Shown here piece by piece: positions 1-6,988 of a DNA stretch of 9,652 nt. Made by a program: the position numbers and the translations under genes. The notes beneath the pieces are model-generated. The model made no database searches, had not been told where the DNA came from, and saw nothing but the letters and a program-made list of their open reading frames with translations. This DNA comes from an uncultured Pseudomonadota bacterium. GTDB lineage: Bacteria; Pseudomonadota; Gammaproteobacteria; Burkholderiales; SG8-39. Numbering within the stretch: position 1 is the first letter of the stretch; each line of letters starts with the position of its first letter. Location: positions 1-9,652 of the forward strand of contig CAITSH010000363.1 of assembly GCA_903895005.1 (NCBI GenBank), in the 5' to 3' direction.

Positions 1-37
1 CCCTCTCCCCGGCCCTCGCCCGTCAAGGGGGAGGGGG
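1..37. repeat. C/G-rich intergenic palindrome
   Basis: A C-rich arm at 1-9 can pair with a G-rich arm at 27-35 (nine pairs including one G-T), with a second C-rich stretch in between. This layout of two C-rich blocks followed by a G-rich block resembles intergenic palindromes seen in many high-GC proteobacterial genomes. It may extend beyond the left edge. There is no T tract on either side, so I do not call it an intrinsic terminator. Confidence 0.45.
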
Positions 38-86
38 CGCATTGTCAATGATTGGCGGTTAATGGTTTTAAAGGGTAGCTCCGAGA

Positions 87-129
87 CTGATGGCTGGAAA
101 CGCCCGCCTGGCGCGGCTTTCCAGACGGT
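87..129. repeat. Dispersed palindromic repeat, copy 1 (REP-like)
   Basis: This 43-base element matches the one at 8576-8618 at about 33 positions without gaps, including the first 15 bases, nine bases of the loop (ctggcgcgg) and the tttccag arm. Here the stem is imperfect: ctggaaa (94-100) pairs with tttccag (118-124), and gcc (102-104) with ggc (115-117) beyond a bulged base. It starts within 60 bases of the trpD stop. Two copies at gene 3' ends suggest a REP-like family, which is an inference from two examples. Confidence 0.6.
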
Positions 130-144
130 AGCGCGGCGTGACGG

Positions 145-1167
145 TTATTTGAATCGATTCGTACACTCGATAAATTTGGCCAGCTTGTCACGCGCAGCAC
201 CGCTGGCGATGACCTCCAGCGCCTTGTCCACACCCTCCTGGATGGTCGCCGCCTTGTCGGCGACGTAAATCGCCGCGCCGGCGTTGAGCGCGACGATGTC
301 GCGCGCCGCGCCCACCTTGTTCTCAAGCGCCCCGATGATCATGGCACGCGACTCTTCCACGTTACTAACCTTGAGCGCGCGCGCGTCGTGCACCGGCAGG
401 CCGAACTGCTCAGGATGCACGTTGTACTCGGTGACGCGTCCGTCCTTGAGTTCGCCGACCATGGTCTGGCCGCTGATCGAAATCTCGTCCAGGCCTTCAA
501 CGCCGTATACCGTCATGGCGTGCCGGTTGCCAAGGCGCTGCATGACGCGGATCAGGATGCCGACAAGGTCGGCATGAAAAACGCCCATCAATTGCGTCGG
601 CGCACCGGCAGGATTGGTGAGCGGACCCAGGATATTGAAAATCGTGCGCACGCCCAGTTCGCGGCGCACCGCGGCGGCGTGCTTCATGGCGCTGTGGTGG
701 TTGGGGGCGAACATGAAACCCACCCCCACGGTGTCGATGCACTCGCCCACCTGCCCGGCCGTCAGGCCGATATTCGCACCCAATGCCTCGAGCACATCAG
801 CGCTGCCCGACTTGGAGGACACCGCGCGGTTGCCGTGCTTGGCCACGCGCGCACCGGCGGCGGCGCAGACGAAGGTCGACGCCGTGGAGATGTTGAAGGT
901 ACTGGCCGAATCACCGCCGGTGCCAACCACATCGACGAGGTTTGACGGATCCTGCACCTCAACCTTGGTCGCCAGTTCGCGCATCACCTGCGCAGCCGCG
1001 GCGATCTCGCCGATGGTTTCCTTTTTCACGCGCAGGCCGATGAGCAGGGCCGCGATCATCAGCGGTGACATCTGCCCGCTCATGATCTGGCGCATGATGT
1101 CGAGCATCTCGTCGTGGAAAATTTCGCGGTGTTCGATGGTGCGCGTCAGTGCTTCCTGGGGGGTCAT
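145..1167 (-). CDS. trpD: Anthranilate phosphoribosyltransferase TrpD
   Basis: The product transfers the phosphoribosyl group of PRPP to anthranilate, giving N-(5-phosphoribosyl)anthranilate, the second step of cytosolic tryptophan synthesis. The 340 residues match the usual family length. Family motifs appear in order: GTGGD at 82-86 (PRPP-binding glycine loop), KHGNR at 110-114 followed by an SSKSGSAD segment, FAPNHH at 153-158, and GPLTNPA at 181-187. The start is well supported: AGGAGG at 1180-1175 stands seven bases before the ATG. The gene is third in trpE-trpG-trpD, 50 bases after trpG. No trpC follows directly; the 144 bases after the stop hold repeats instead. TrpD is not fused to TrpG here, unlike the fused protein of enteric bacteria. 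Confidence 0.97.
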   Translation of the reverse strand: MTPQEALTRTIEHREIFHDEMLDIMRQIMSGQMSPLMIAALLIGLRVKKETIGEIAAAAQVMRELATKVEVQDPSNLVDVVGTGGDSASTFNISTASTFVCAAAGARVAKHGNRAVSSKSGSADVLEALGANIGLTAGQVGECIDTVGVGFMFAPNHHSAMKHAAAVRRELGVRTIFNILGPLTNPAGAPTQLMGVFHADLVGILIRVMQRLGNRHAMTVYGVEGLDEISISGQTMVGELKDGRVTEYNVHPEQFGLPVHDARALKVSNVEESRAMIIGALENKVGAARDIVALNAGAAIYVADKAATIQEGVDKALEVIASGAARDKLAKFIECTNRFK

Positions 1168-1202
1168 GCGTATTCCTCCTGCGTGTTGATATTTTTCAAG
1201 AT

Positions 1203-1226
1203 GCGACCTTTAGCTGCTCAGGTCGC
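1203..1226 (-). other. Stem-loop spanning the trpG stop codon
   Basis: A perfect 7-bp inverted repeat (gcgacct at 1203-1209, aggtcgc at 1220-1226) with a 10-base loop spans the trpG stop codon (1220-1218) and lies before the strong trpD ribosome-binding site. The transcript then has a short A/U-rich stretch but no U run, so a terminator is unlikely. It could affect mRNA stability or coupling between trpG and trpD, or be chance. Confidence 0.4.
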
Positions 1227-1784
1227 GGACAAAAAATTGCCGAGCAAACGGTGACCGTGCTCGGTCAAAATGGATTCCGGGTGAAACTGCACGCCCTCGA
1301 CCGCCATGGTCTTGTGGCGCACGCCCATGATTTCGCCGTCGGCGGTCCAGGCCGTGACCTCAAGGCAATCGGGCAGGCTGGAACGTGCGATCGCAAGCGA
1401 ATGATACCGCGTGGCGGTAAAGGGGCTGGGCAATCCGGCGAAGACGCCCGAATCGAGGTGCTCGACCGGCGAGGTCTTGCCGTGCATCAGCGTCCTCGCG
1501 TGAACGACCTCCCCGCCGTAGGCCGCCCCTATGGCCTGGTGCCCGAGGCAGACGCCGAGAATGGGGATGCGTCCGCCAAATTCGCGAATGAGCGGCACCG
1601 AAATGCCCGCCTCGGCCGGCGAACAGGGGCCCGGAGACACGACGATGCGCGCCGGCATGAGCGATGCAATTTCCGCCAGGGTGATTTCGTCATTGCGCAC
1701 GACCTTTACGTCGGCGCCCAATTCCCCAAAGTACTGCACCAGGTTCCAGGTGAAGGAATCATAGTTGTCTATCATCAGGAGCAT
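1218..1784 (-). CDS. trpG: Anthranilate synthase component II (glutamine amidotransferase) TrpG
   Basis: This is the small subunit of anthranilate synthase. It releases ammonia from glutamine and passes it to TrpE for amination of chorismate. At 188 residues it has the length of a stand-alone class I glutamine amidotransferase. It opens with [15 protein letters not shown], typical of TrpG/PabA. The oxyanion region is PGP at 51-53, the nucleophile is Cys79 in GVCLGHQ, and the other triad members are His168 and Glu170 in FHPES. The ATG begins one base after the trpE stop (TGA-C-ATG), and its GGGGAG ribosome-binding site lies inside the trpE coding end, eight bases upstream. The tight junction implies translational coupling with trpE. 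In some bacteria TrpG also serves p-aminobenzoate synthase; I cannot tell whether it does here. Confidence 0.96.
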   Translation of the reverse strand: MLLMIDNYDSFTWNLVQYFGELGADVKVVRNDEITLAEIASLMPARIVVSPGPCSPAEAGISVPLIREFGGRIPILGVCLGHQAIGAAYGGEVVHARTLMHGKTSPVEHLDSGVFAGLPSPFTATRYHSLAIARSSLPDCLEVTAWTADGEIMGVRHKTMAVEGVQFHPESILTEHGHRLLGNFLSAT

Positions 1785-1785
1785 G

Positions 1786-3285
1786 TCAGTTGCTCCCCGA
1801 CTCGGAGCCAGACGGGGAGCCCGAGGACAGGCCGCCCGCGGCGAGCTCGGCCGCACGAAACAGCGCACGCGCCTTGTTCTGCGTTTCCTGCCATTCGCTG
1901 GCCGGATCGGAATCGGCGACGATGCCGGCCCCGGCCTGCACATGCAACTGGCCGTCCTTGAGCACCGCGGTGCGAATCGCGATTGCAAGATCCATGTCGC
2001 CGTGAAAACCAAGGTAGCCGACCGCACCGGCGTACACACCACGCTTGTCGGGCTCCAGTTCGTCGATGATCTGCATGGCGCGCAGCTTGGGCGCGCCGCT
2101 TACCGTCCCGGCGGGCATGGCCGCGCGCAGCACGTCGATGGCATCGAGCCCGTCCCGGAGCCGACCCTCGACGTTGGACACGATATGCATCACGTGCGAA
2201 TAGCGCTCGATGTCCATGTTCTGCGTCACCTTGACGCTGCCCGTGGCGGCAACGCGCCCGACGTCGTTGCGCCCCAGGTCAAGCAGCATGACGTGCTCTG
2301 CGCGCTCCTTGGGGTCGGCGAGCAGCTCGGTGGCGAGGGCCGCGTCGCGTTCGGCATCCTTGCCGCGCGGGCGCGTGCCGGCGATGGGCCGCACCGTCAC
2401 GGTACCGCCCTCCAGCCTCACCATGATTTCCGGCGACGCACCCACGACCTGGAAATCGCGGAAATTGAAAAAGAACATGTAAGGGGACGGGTTGATGGTG
2501 CGCAGCGCGCGATACAAGGCCAGTGGCGATGCCTTGAATTCGCGGCTCATGCGCTGCGACAACACCACCTGCATGATGTCGCCCTCGCGGATGTATTCCT
2601 TGGCCCGTGCCACCGCGGCAACAAAACCCGCCTCACCAAAATTACTCACCGGCTCGGGCAGTTCGTGCACCGCATCCTGCGGCAACGGCAAGGGCAGACG
2701 CAGCGCGCCGAGCAACTCGCGCAGGCGGTGCTGCGCATCCTGATACGCGCCGGCCTTGGCCGGGTCGGCAAACACCACCAGGTGCAGCTTGCCGGTGAGG
2801 TTGTCGACCACGGCGATTTCTTCGGAGAGCAAAAGAAGAAGGTCGGGACAACCCAGCGTATCGGGCTTGAGCCAGCCGCCGGACAGGCGCCCTTCTATCC
2901 ATCGCACCGCGTCGTAGCCGAAATACCCCACGAGTCCGCCACAAAAACGCGGCAGGCCGGGCAGCGGCGCGGCCTTGGTGCGCTTGAGGAATTCGCGCAC
3001 AAAGGCAAGCGGGTCGCCGCTGGCCGATTCGATGACATCGTCGCCGCGAAGTACCGTCACCTGGCGGCCGCGCGCGACAATGCGCACCGGTGCCGCAAGA
3101 CCGACAAAGGAATAACGCCCGAAACGCTCGCCGCCGACCACCGATTCGAGCAGATAGGTATCGGCCCGGTTGGCGAGCTTGAGATAAATCGAAAGGGGGG
3201 TGTCGAGATCGGCGAAGGTTTCCAGAACCAGGGGAACCCGGTTATAGCCTTCGGCGGCGAGCCGCTTGAATTCAGCTTCGGTCAT
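1786..3285 (-). CDS. trpE: Anthranilate synthase component I TrpE
   Basis: The product converts chorismate and ammonia to anthranilate and pyruvate, the committed and normally feedback-inhibited step of tryptophan synthesis, in complex with TrpG. The 499 residues show an N-terminal regulatory domain with LLES at 45-48, the element that binds inhibitory tryptophan in the family, and a C-terminal chorismate-binding domain: PIAGTRPRG 300-308, [11 protein letters not shown] 336-346, GAPKLRAM 397-404 and [11 protein letters not shown] 451-461. I chose the ATG at 3285 because AGGAG lies six bases before it. A TTG 15 bases upstream would put that ribosome-binding site inside the gene. The last 16 or so residues are a Gly/Ser-rich tail whose DNA carries the trpG ribosome-binding site and a hairpin. 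It is the first structural gene after the leader at 3286-3546. Confidence 0.97.
   Translation of the reverse strand: MTEAEFKRLAAEGYNRVPLVLETFADLDTPLSIYLKLANRADTYLLESVVGGERFGRYSFVGLAAPVRIVARGRQVTVLRGDDVIESASGDPLAFVREFLKRTKAAPLPGLPRFCGGLVGYFGYDAVRWIEGRLSGGWLKPDTLGCPDLLLLLSEEIAVVDNLTGKLHLVVFADPAKAGAYQDAQHRLRELLGALRLPLPLPQDAVHELPEPVSNFGEAGFVAAVARAKEYIREGDIMQVVLSQRMSREFKASPLALYRALRTINPSPYMFFFNFRDFQVVGASPEIMVRLEGGTVTVRPIAGTRPRGKDAERDAALATELLADPKERAEHVMLLDLGRNDVGRVAATGSVKVTQNMDIERYSHVMHIVSNVEGRLRDGLDAIDVLRAAMPAGTVSGAPKLRAMQIIDELEPDKRGVYAGAVGYLGFHGDMDLAIAIRTAVLKDGQLHVQAGAGIVADSDPASEWQETQNKARALFRAAELAAGGLSSGSPSGSESGSN
1792..1820 (-). promoter_or_regulatory. Hairpin covering the trpG ribosome-binding site
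   Basis: A perfect 8-bp inverted repeat (gctccccg at 1792-1799, cggggagc at 1813-1820, 13-base loop) lies in the last codons of trpE. In the mRNA the downstream arm contains the whole GGGGAG trpG ribosome-binding site. A ribosome finishing trpE would open the stem. The repeat is seen directly; its role in coupling trpG translation to trpE is inferred. Confidence 0.55.
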
Positions 3286-3304
3286 GAACCACTCCTGCAA
3301 ACCA

Positions 3305-3412
3305 CACTTTGAAAACTGCCTTGGTGCGCCATATCAACCCTGCCCGGCGCGTGCAAATGCTCAGGAACGCCAGCGACGCCAGCTTTCCCAGCTCATTGCC
3401 CAGTTTTCAGTG
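3305..3412 (-). promoter_or_regulatory. Complementary arms in the trp leader, possible RNA switch
   Basis: On the transcribed strand CACTGAAAACTG (3412-3401) can pair with CAGTTTTCAAAGTG (3318-3305), giving 12 base pairs with a two-base bulge; the core nine pairs are perfect. The upstream arm ends four bases before the ATG of the Trp-rich frame, and the downstream arm ends eight bases before the trpE AGGAG. A ribosome on the leader peptide would cover the first arm and free the second. I see no strong GC hairpin with a U tract between the leader peptide and trpE, so classical termination is not evident. Confidence 0.4.
3361..3396 (-). CDS. trpL: Putative tryptophan operon leader peptide
   Basis: An 11-codon frame reads MSWESWRRWRS and stops with TGA, 75 bases before trpE. 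Trp codons are at positions 3, 6 and 9, far above the roughly one percent Trp of ordinary proteins, and it sits between a candidate promoter and trpE. This is what a tryptophan-sensing leader peptide looks like: scarce charged tRNA-Trp would stall the ribosome. The same frame stays open upstream, with a fourth Trp just before the ATG, and a GTG at 3426 would give 21 residues. Neither start has a good ribosome-binding site. A 15-codon frame with a strong site ends ten bases upstream and could hand ribosomes over. The gene name is by position and composition, not by sequence homology. Confidence 0.6.
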   Translation of the reverse strand: MSWESWRRWRS

Positions 3413-3454
3413 CGAATGCAGATCACGACCCGTTTGCTTTCTTGTTTGCGCCAT
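3407..3454 (-). CDS. Possible short upstream reading frame in the trp leader
   Basis: A 15-codon frame, MAQTRKQTGRDLHSH, begins at an ATG seven bases after AGGGGG (3467-3462), the best ribosome-binding site in the leader. It contains no Trp. Its TGA ends ten bases before the ATG of the Trp-rich frame, in a different phase. It may deliver ribosomes to the leader peptide by termination and reinitiation. It may equally be chance. Confidence 0.3.
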   Translation of the reverse strand: MAQTRKQTGRDLHSH

Positions 3455-3515
3455 CGCAACGCCCCCTGGAGATTGGAGATGTAGCAATGTGGCGACGCTG
3501 CTTAATTCGGAGGCA

Positions 3516-3546
3516 ACTATAGCATGGCCCCTGCGGCCTTCGTCAA
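3516..3546 (-). promoter_or_regulatory. Candidate sigma-70-type promoter for trpEGD
   Basis: On the minus strand TTGACG (3546-3541) and TATAGT (3521-3516) each match the -35 and -10 consensus at five of six positions. The 19-base spacer is longer than the ideal 17 and contains GGCC-N5-GGCC. Transcription would start near 3509, giving a leader of about 225 bases before trpE. The -35 lies 24 bases past the stop of the upstream oxidase gene. Confidence 0.5.
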
Positions 3547-3569
3547 CACGGGACCGGGGCCGGCGCCTG

Positions 3570-4973
3570 TCACAACACCTTGCCCGGATTCATGATGCCC
3601 TGCGGATCAAGCGCGGCCTTGATGCTGCGCATCATGTCCAGCTCGAGCTTGGTCTTGTAACGCGTCAGCTCGTCGCGCTTGCTCTGCCCGATACCGTGCT
3701 CGGCGCTGATCGAGCCGGCAAACCGCGCCACGCTGTCATGCACGATCAGGTTGATCGCCGTCAGGTTGGCCATGAAAGCCTCGTGATCGACACCCACCGG
3801 CGGCGACACGTTGTAATGCAGGTTGCCGTCCCCGAGGTGCCCGAAGCAGACCATGCGCACGCCGGGAAACGCCCTGGCGATGGCCGCATCGGTGACACGG
3901 ATGAACTCGGCCACGCGCGACACCGGCAAGGACACGTCATGCTTGATGTTCTTGCCCTCATGGGCCTGGGCTTCGGAAACATTTTCGCGCAACGCCCAGA
4001 ACGCGCGCGACTGCGCGCCGCTAGCGGCCAGTGCAGCATCACGGATCAGTCCGCGCTCAAGCGCACCGCCCAGCATGTCCTCCATCAATTCACGCGCGGC
4101 TTCTGCGTCGCGGCTGTCGGTGATCTCGATCAACACATAGTGCGGATGCGATTCAGCGAGGGGCGCGCGGCAGGCGGCGTAGTGCTTGAGCACCAGTTCA
4201 AGGCACAGGCTGGAAAAAAGCTCAAAACCCACCAGCCGCTCTGCAAGGCGCGCCTGCGCGTACGCCAAAAGCTCAAGCGCCTTGTCGGGCGAATCCACCG
4301 CGACGATCGCCGTCGCCTGGCCCTGGGGCACCGGAAAGAGCTTGAACACGGCCGCGGTGATGATGCCAAGCGTGCCCTCGGCGCCGATAAACAGGTGCTT
4401 GAGGTCGTAACCGGTGTTGTCCTTGCGCAGGCCGCGCAGGCCGTCCCACACTTCGCCGCCTGCCAGCACAACCTCGAGACCCAGCGTCAGTTCGCGCGTG
4501 TTGCCATAACGCAGCACCCCGGTCCCGCCGGCATTGGTCGAGAGATTGCCGCCGACCTCGCAACTCCCCTCGGAGGCAAGGCTCAGCGGGAACAGCCGGT
4601 TCGCGCCCTGCGCCGCCTGCTGCGCGGCGGCCAGCGTGCAGCCCGCTTCCAAGGTCATGGTGTTGTTGAGCGCATCGATGGCGCGCACCCGGTTCATGCG
4701 CGACAGGTTGATGATGAGCTGACCGCCCGAGCCGTCCGGCGTGGCCCCGCCGACAAGTCCGGTGTTCCCGCCCTGCGGCACGACGGCGATACGCTCGTCC
4801 GCGGCCAGCCGCATCAGAGCCGCCACCTCGGCCGTCGACGCGGGCCTCGCCACGGCGAGCGCCCTGCCGAAGTAGCGCTTGCGCCAATCGGTTGCGAAGG
4901 CCGCCGTCTCATCCGGCGCGACCAGGCCCTGCGGGCCGACGATGGCCGCGATTCGCTTGAGTACGGCGGTCAT
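3570..4973 (-). CDS. FAD-linked 2-hydroxyacid dehydrogenase (D-2-hydroxyglutarate / D-lactate / glycolate oxidase family)
   Basis: This 467-residue protein belongs to the FAD-binding type 4 (PCMH) oxidoreductases that include GlcD, D-lactate dehydrogenases and D-2-hydroxyglutarate dehydrogenase. The FAD domain carries GGNTGLVGG at 68-76, a [10 protein letters not shown] segment at 141-150 and [12 protein letters not shown] at 193-204. The C-terminal substrate and metal part has KHDVSLP at 344-350, [10 protein letters not shown] at 379-388 and SAEHGIG at 423-429. By family comparison His379, His386 and Glu425 are likely metal ligands. KHDVSLP and the overall layout favour a D-2-hydroxyglutarate dehydrogenase-like enzyme, but substrate cannot be assigned from sequence alone. 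The start is sound: GAGGA lies seven bases before the ATG, and the ATG overlaps the gph stop as ATGA. It is last in rpe-gph-oxidase; position after gph leaves glycolate possible as substrate. Confidence 0.9.
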   Translation of the reverse strand: MTAVLKRIAAIVGPQGLVAPDETAAFATDWRKRYFGRALAVARPASTAEVAALMRLAADERIAVVPQGGNTGLVGGATPDGSGGQLIINLSRMNRVRAIDALNNTMTLEAGCTLAAAQQAAQGANRLFPLSLASEGSCEVGGNLSTNAGGTGVLRYGNTRELTLGLEVVLAGGEVWDGLRGLRKDNTGYDLKHLFIGAEGTLGIITAAVFKLFPVPQGQATAIVAVDSPDKALELLAYAQARLAERLVGFELFSSLCLELVLKHYAACRAPLAESHPHYVLIEITDSRDAEAARELMEDMLGGALERGLIRDAALAASGAQSRAFWALRENVSEAQAHEGKNIKHDVSLPVSRVAEFIRVTDAAIARAFPGVRMVCFGHLGDGNLHYNVSPPVGVDHEAFMANLTAINLIVHDSVARFAGSISAEHGIGQSKRDELTRYKTKLELDMMRSIKAALDPQGIMNPGKVL

Positions 4974-5683
4974 GAAACGTTCCTCATGGCGGCGGCAACA
5001 AGGCCGGCCGCCTCTTCAAGCGATGCCACCAGACGGTCGCAATCGAGCGTCTCCGGCGCATGTCCCTCGTTGTAGCCGTAAGGCACGCACCAGATCTGGC
5101 AGCCGGCGGCGCGCGCCGCCTGCGCGTCGTTCATCGAGTCCCCTATCATCAGCGTCGCCGCCGGCGCCACGCCAAACTGCTGGCAGGCATGCAACAGCTG
5201 CATCGGGTCGGGTTTTTTGCGCGGCAGGATATCGCCCGGGACAACGAGATCGAAATAAGCTGCAAGGCCGGTGCGCGCAAGGAGGTCATAGGTGAAGGCC
5301 CCGTTCTTGTTGGTGACACACGCGAGGGGCAGGCCGCACTCACGAAACGCGCGCAGGCCGTCGCGCACGCCCGGATACATTGTGGCGGCGCTGCCGTTGG
5401 CAAGGGTGTAGTGCCGCTCGAACACGGCGCGCGCGGCGGCAAGCTGCGAGACATCCGCCTTCGCATCCAGGCTGCCGGTAAGAAGGCGTTCGATCAGTCG
5501 CGGGATACCCTTGCCGATATAGCGCATCACCTCATTCGTCGAGACACCCGGGCGCCCCAGTTCGGCGAGCATTGCGTTGGCGGCTGCGGCCAGGTCGGGG
5601 GCGGTGTCAAGCAGCGTGCCGTCCAGATCGAACAGCACCGCCTTGATCGGATTCACCGGACTCACCGAAGCCGCCGGACGCAC
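4970..5683 (-). CDS. gph: Phosphoglycolate phosphatase Gph (HAD family)
   Basis: The product hydrolyses 2-phosphoglycolate to glycolate and phosphate, clearing a by-product of DNA repair and, in carbon-fixing bacteria, of RuBisCO oxygenation (CbbZ). It is a HAD phosphatase: the nucleophile motif FDLDGT is at 18-23, a Thr-Asn pair (VTNKNG) gives motif II, KKPDP holds the motif III lysine, and GDSMND is motif IV. A helical cap domain lies between motifs I and II. I chose the GTG at 5683 (237 residues) because GGAG stands seven bases before it. A GTG at 5740, four bases past the rpe stop, would add 19 residues rich in Ala and Pro and has a weaker site; a GTG at 5656 is also possible. The gene sits between rpe and the FAD oxidase and overlaps the latter by four bases. 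Confidence 0.92.
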   Translation of the reverse strand: MRPAASVSPVNPIKAVLFDLDGTLLDTAPDLAAAANAMLAELGRPGVSTNEVMRYIGKGIPRLIERLLTGSLDAKADVSQLAAARAVFERHYTLANGSAATMYPGVRDGLRAFRECGLPLACVTNKNGAFTYDLLARTGLAAYFDLVVPGDILPRKKPDPMQLLHACQQFGVAPAATLMIGDSMNDAQAARAAGCQIWCVPYGYNEGHAPETLDCDRLVASLEEAAGLVAAAMRNVS

Positions 5684-5743
5684 GGAAGGACTCCGAACAT
5701 CAGGGGGAATAACCGCCGGGACGGCGGGCGCGCCGGCCACGAA

Positions 5744-6424
5744 TCAGACCGCCGCAAGTTCCGCGCGCATTTTTGCGATGGTGGCCTTGTAGTCGCCGGC
5801 GCCAAAAATCGCGGAGCCGGCGACAAAGGTGTCGGCGCCGGCGCGGGCGGCGGCGGCGATGTTGTCGGTTTTAATACCGCCATCGACCTCGAGCATGATG
5901 TCGCGCCCGCCGGCATTTACCTGCTGGTCGATGCGGGCGCGCACCGCCTTGATCTTGTCGAGCGCGCCGGGAATGAACTTCTGCCCGCCAAAACCCGGGT
6001 TGACGGACATGATCAGCACCAGGTCAAGGAGGTGCAGCGTGTGGTCGAGGTAGGACAGCGGCGTGGCCGGGTTGAACACCAGCCCGACCTTGCAACCCGA
6101 ATCGCGAATCAGCCCGATGGTACGGTCGATATGCTCGCTCGCCTCCGGATGAAAGCTGATGATGTTGGCACCGGCCTTGGCAAAGTCCGGAACGATGCGA
6201 TCGACCGGCTTGACCATCAGGTGAACGTCGATCGGCGCCGTCGTGTGCGGGCGCAATGCCTCGCAGACCAGCGGACCGATGGTGAGGTTGGGGACGTAAT
6301 GGTTGTCCATCACGTCAAAATGAATCAGGTCGGCGCCGGCCGCTACGACGTTCCTGACTTCTTCGCCAAGGCGCGCGAAGTCCGCGGAGAGCAGGCTGGG
6401 AGCAATGCGGTAGGTGCGCGACAT
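5744..6424 (-). CDS. rpe: Ribulose-phosphate 3-epimerase Rpe
   Basis: The product interconverts ribulose 5-phosphate and xylulose 5-phosphate in the pentose phosphate pathway, and in the Calvin cycle where present (CbbE). The 226 residues form a single TIM barrel of normal length. The N-terminus ([14 protein letters not shown]) is typical. His35 and Asp37 in HFDVMD, His68 in DVHLM and Asp181 in EVDGG are the expected metal ligands, with Asp37 and Asp181 the acid-base pair. [12 protein letters not shown] at 139-150 is the conserved phosphate-side loop. No ribosome-binding site precedes the ATG; TAAAAT ends seven bases upstream, so the mRNA may be leaderless. It begins the rpe-gph-oxidase operon and is divergent from apaG. 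Confidence 0.96.
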   Translation of the reverse strand: MSRTYRIAPSLLSADFARLGEEVRNVVAAGADLIHFDVMDNHYVPNLTIGPLVCEALRPHTTAPIDVHLMVKPVDRIVPDFAKAGANIISFHPEASEHIDRTIGLIRDSGCKVGLVFNPATPLSYLDHTLHLLDLVLIMSVNPGFGGQKFIPGALDKIKAVRARIDQQVNAGGRDIMLEVDGGIKTDNIAAAARAGADTFVAGSAIFGAGDYKATIAKMRAELAAV

Positions 6425-6431
6425 AGGTGTG

Positions 6432-6437
6432 ATTTTA
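6432..6437 (-). promoter_or_regulatory. Candidate -10 element of rpe
   Basis: TAAAAT on the minus strand matches the sigma-70 -10 consensus at five of six positions and ends seven bases before the rpe ATG, so transcription could start at or next to the start codon. I find no convincing -35 at the right distance, which lowers confidence. Confidence 0.35.
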
Positions 6438-6533
6438 ACCGCAAACAGTCGGGGCGCGCGCCGTTGCCCCCCCGCGAAACGGCCTCTTGCGCCATTACCC
6501 CGCGAATCGATTGCATCCGCCGGTGACTTCGGC

Positions 6534-6562
6534 TTGTCATGGCGGGCCGATTCATATCAAAT
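6534..6562 (+). promoter_or_regulatory. Candidate promoter of apaG
   Basis: TTGTCA (6534-6539, five of six to consensus) and TCAAAT (6557-6562, four of six) are separated by 17 bases. Initiation would fall about seven bases later, at the ATG at 6569, which itself lacks a ribosome-binding site. This would give a leaderless apaG mRNA. Confidence 0.3.
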
Positions 6563-6568
6563 AGCGCG

Positions 6569-6952
6569 ATGTCTTCGACCAAAAAATTTGAAATCAGCGT
6601 TTCGGCGGAAACCCAGTACATCGCCGAGCAATCGGACGAGGCCATCCCGCGCTATGTGTTTTCCTACACCATCACCATCCGCAACAACGGCTCCGCGCCG
6701 GCGCAACTCATGCGGCGTCATTGGACGATCACCGACGAAAACAACCAGGTGCGGTATGTGCAGGGTCTGGGCGTGCTCGGATTGCAGCCCCTGATTCCGC
6801 CCGGGGGACAGTTCCAGTACACGAGCGGGACGGCGTTCACGACACCGACGGGCTCGATGCATGGGAAATACGACATGGTCGGCGCCGGCGACACGGAACA
6901 GAGTGTCATCATCCCGAAATTCACATTTTCGGTACTGCGGGTGCTGCACTGA
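6569..6952 (+). CDS. apaG: ApaG domain protein
   Basis: ApaG (DUF525) proteins have a single fibronectin-III-like beta sandwich and are linked genetically to Co2+/Mg2+ handling and diadenosine tetraphosphate levels; the biochemical role is not settled. The 127 residues match the family length. Diagnostic segments are YTITIRNNG, AQLMRRHWTITD, the Gly-rich GLGVLGLQPLIPPG, YTSGTAFTTPTGSMHGKY and the C-terminal VLH. I chose the ATG at 6569 because MSSTKKFEISVSAETQY aligns with usual ApaG N-termini. An in-frame ATG at 6539 would add ten residues without a better ribosome-binding site. The gene is divergent from rpe and converges on a small minus-strand frame. Adjacency to rpe and mltA fits Betaproteobacteria. 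Confidence 0.94.
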   Translation: MSSTKKFEISVSAETQYIAEQSDEAIPRYVFSYTITIRNNGSAPAQLMRRHWTITDENNQVRYVQGLGVLGLQPLIPPGGQFQYTSGTAFTTPTGSMHGKYDMVGAGDTEQSVIIPKFTFSVLRVLH

Positions 6953-6988
6953 GCCGTCTGGATTTGCGCGGCAGCGGGCAAGTCTGCA

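Noticed and set aside
3283..3300. TTG at 3300 as the start of TrpE
   Set aside because: The AGGAG ribosome-binding site lies between this TTG and the ATG at 3285, so the ATG is the better start.
1765..5075. Long plus-strand open frames of more than 500 codons opposite trpE and the FAD oxidase
   Set aside because: They lie antisense to genes with complete family motifs, are rich in Arg, His, Ala and Gln as expected from reading high-GC coding DNA on the wrong strand, and match no family I recognise.
5060..6526. A 488-codon plus-strand open frame opposite gph and rpe
   Set aside because: Gph and Rpe on the minus strand carry all catalytic motifs, and the plus-strand translation is low-complexity in composition. 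It is an antisense shadow.
6539..6568. Ten-residue N-terminal extension of ApaG from the ATG at 6539
   Set aside because: The extension does not resemble ApaG N-termini, and the start at 6569 gives the usual family length.
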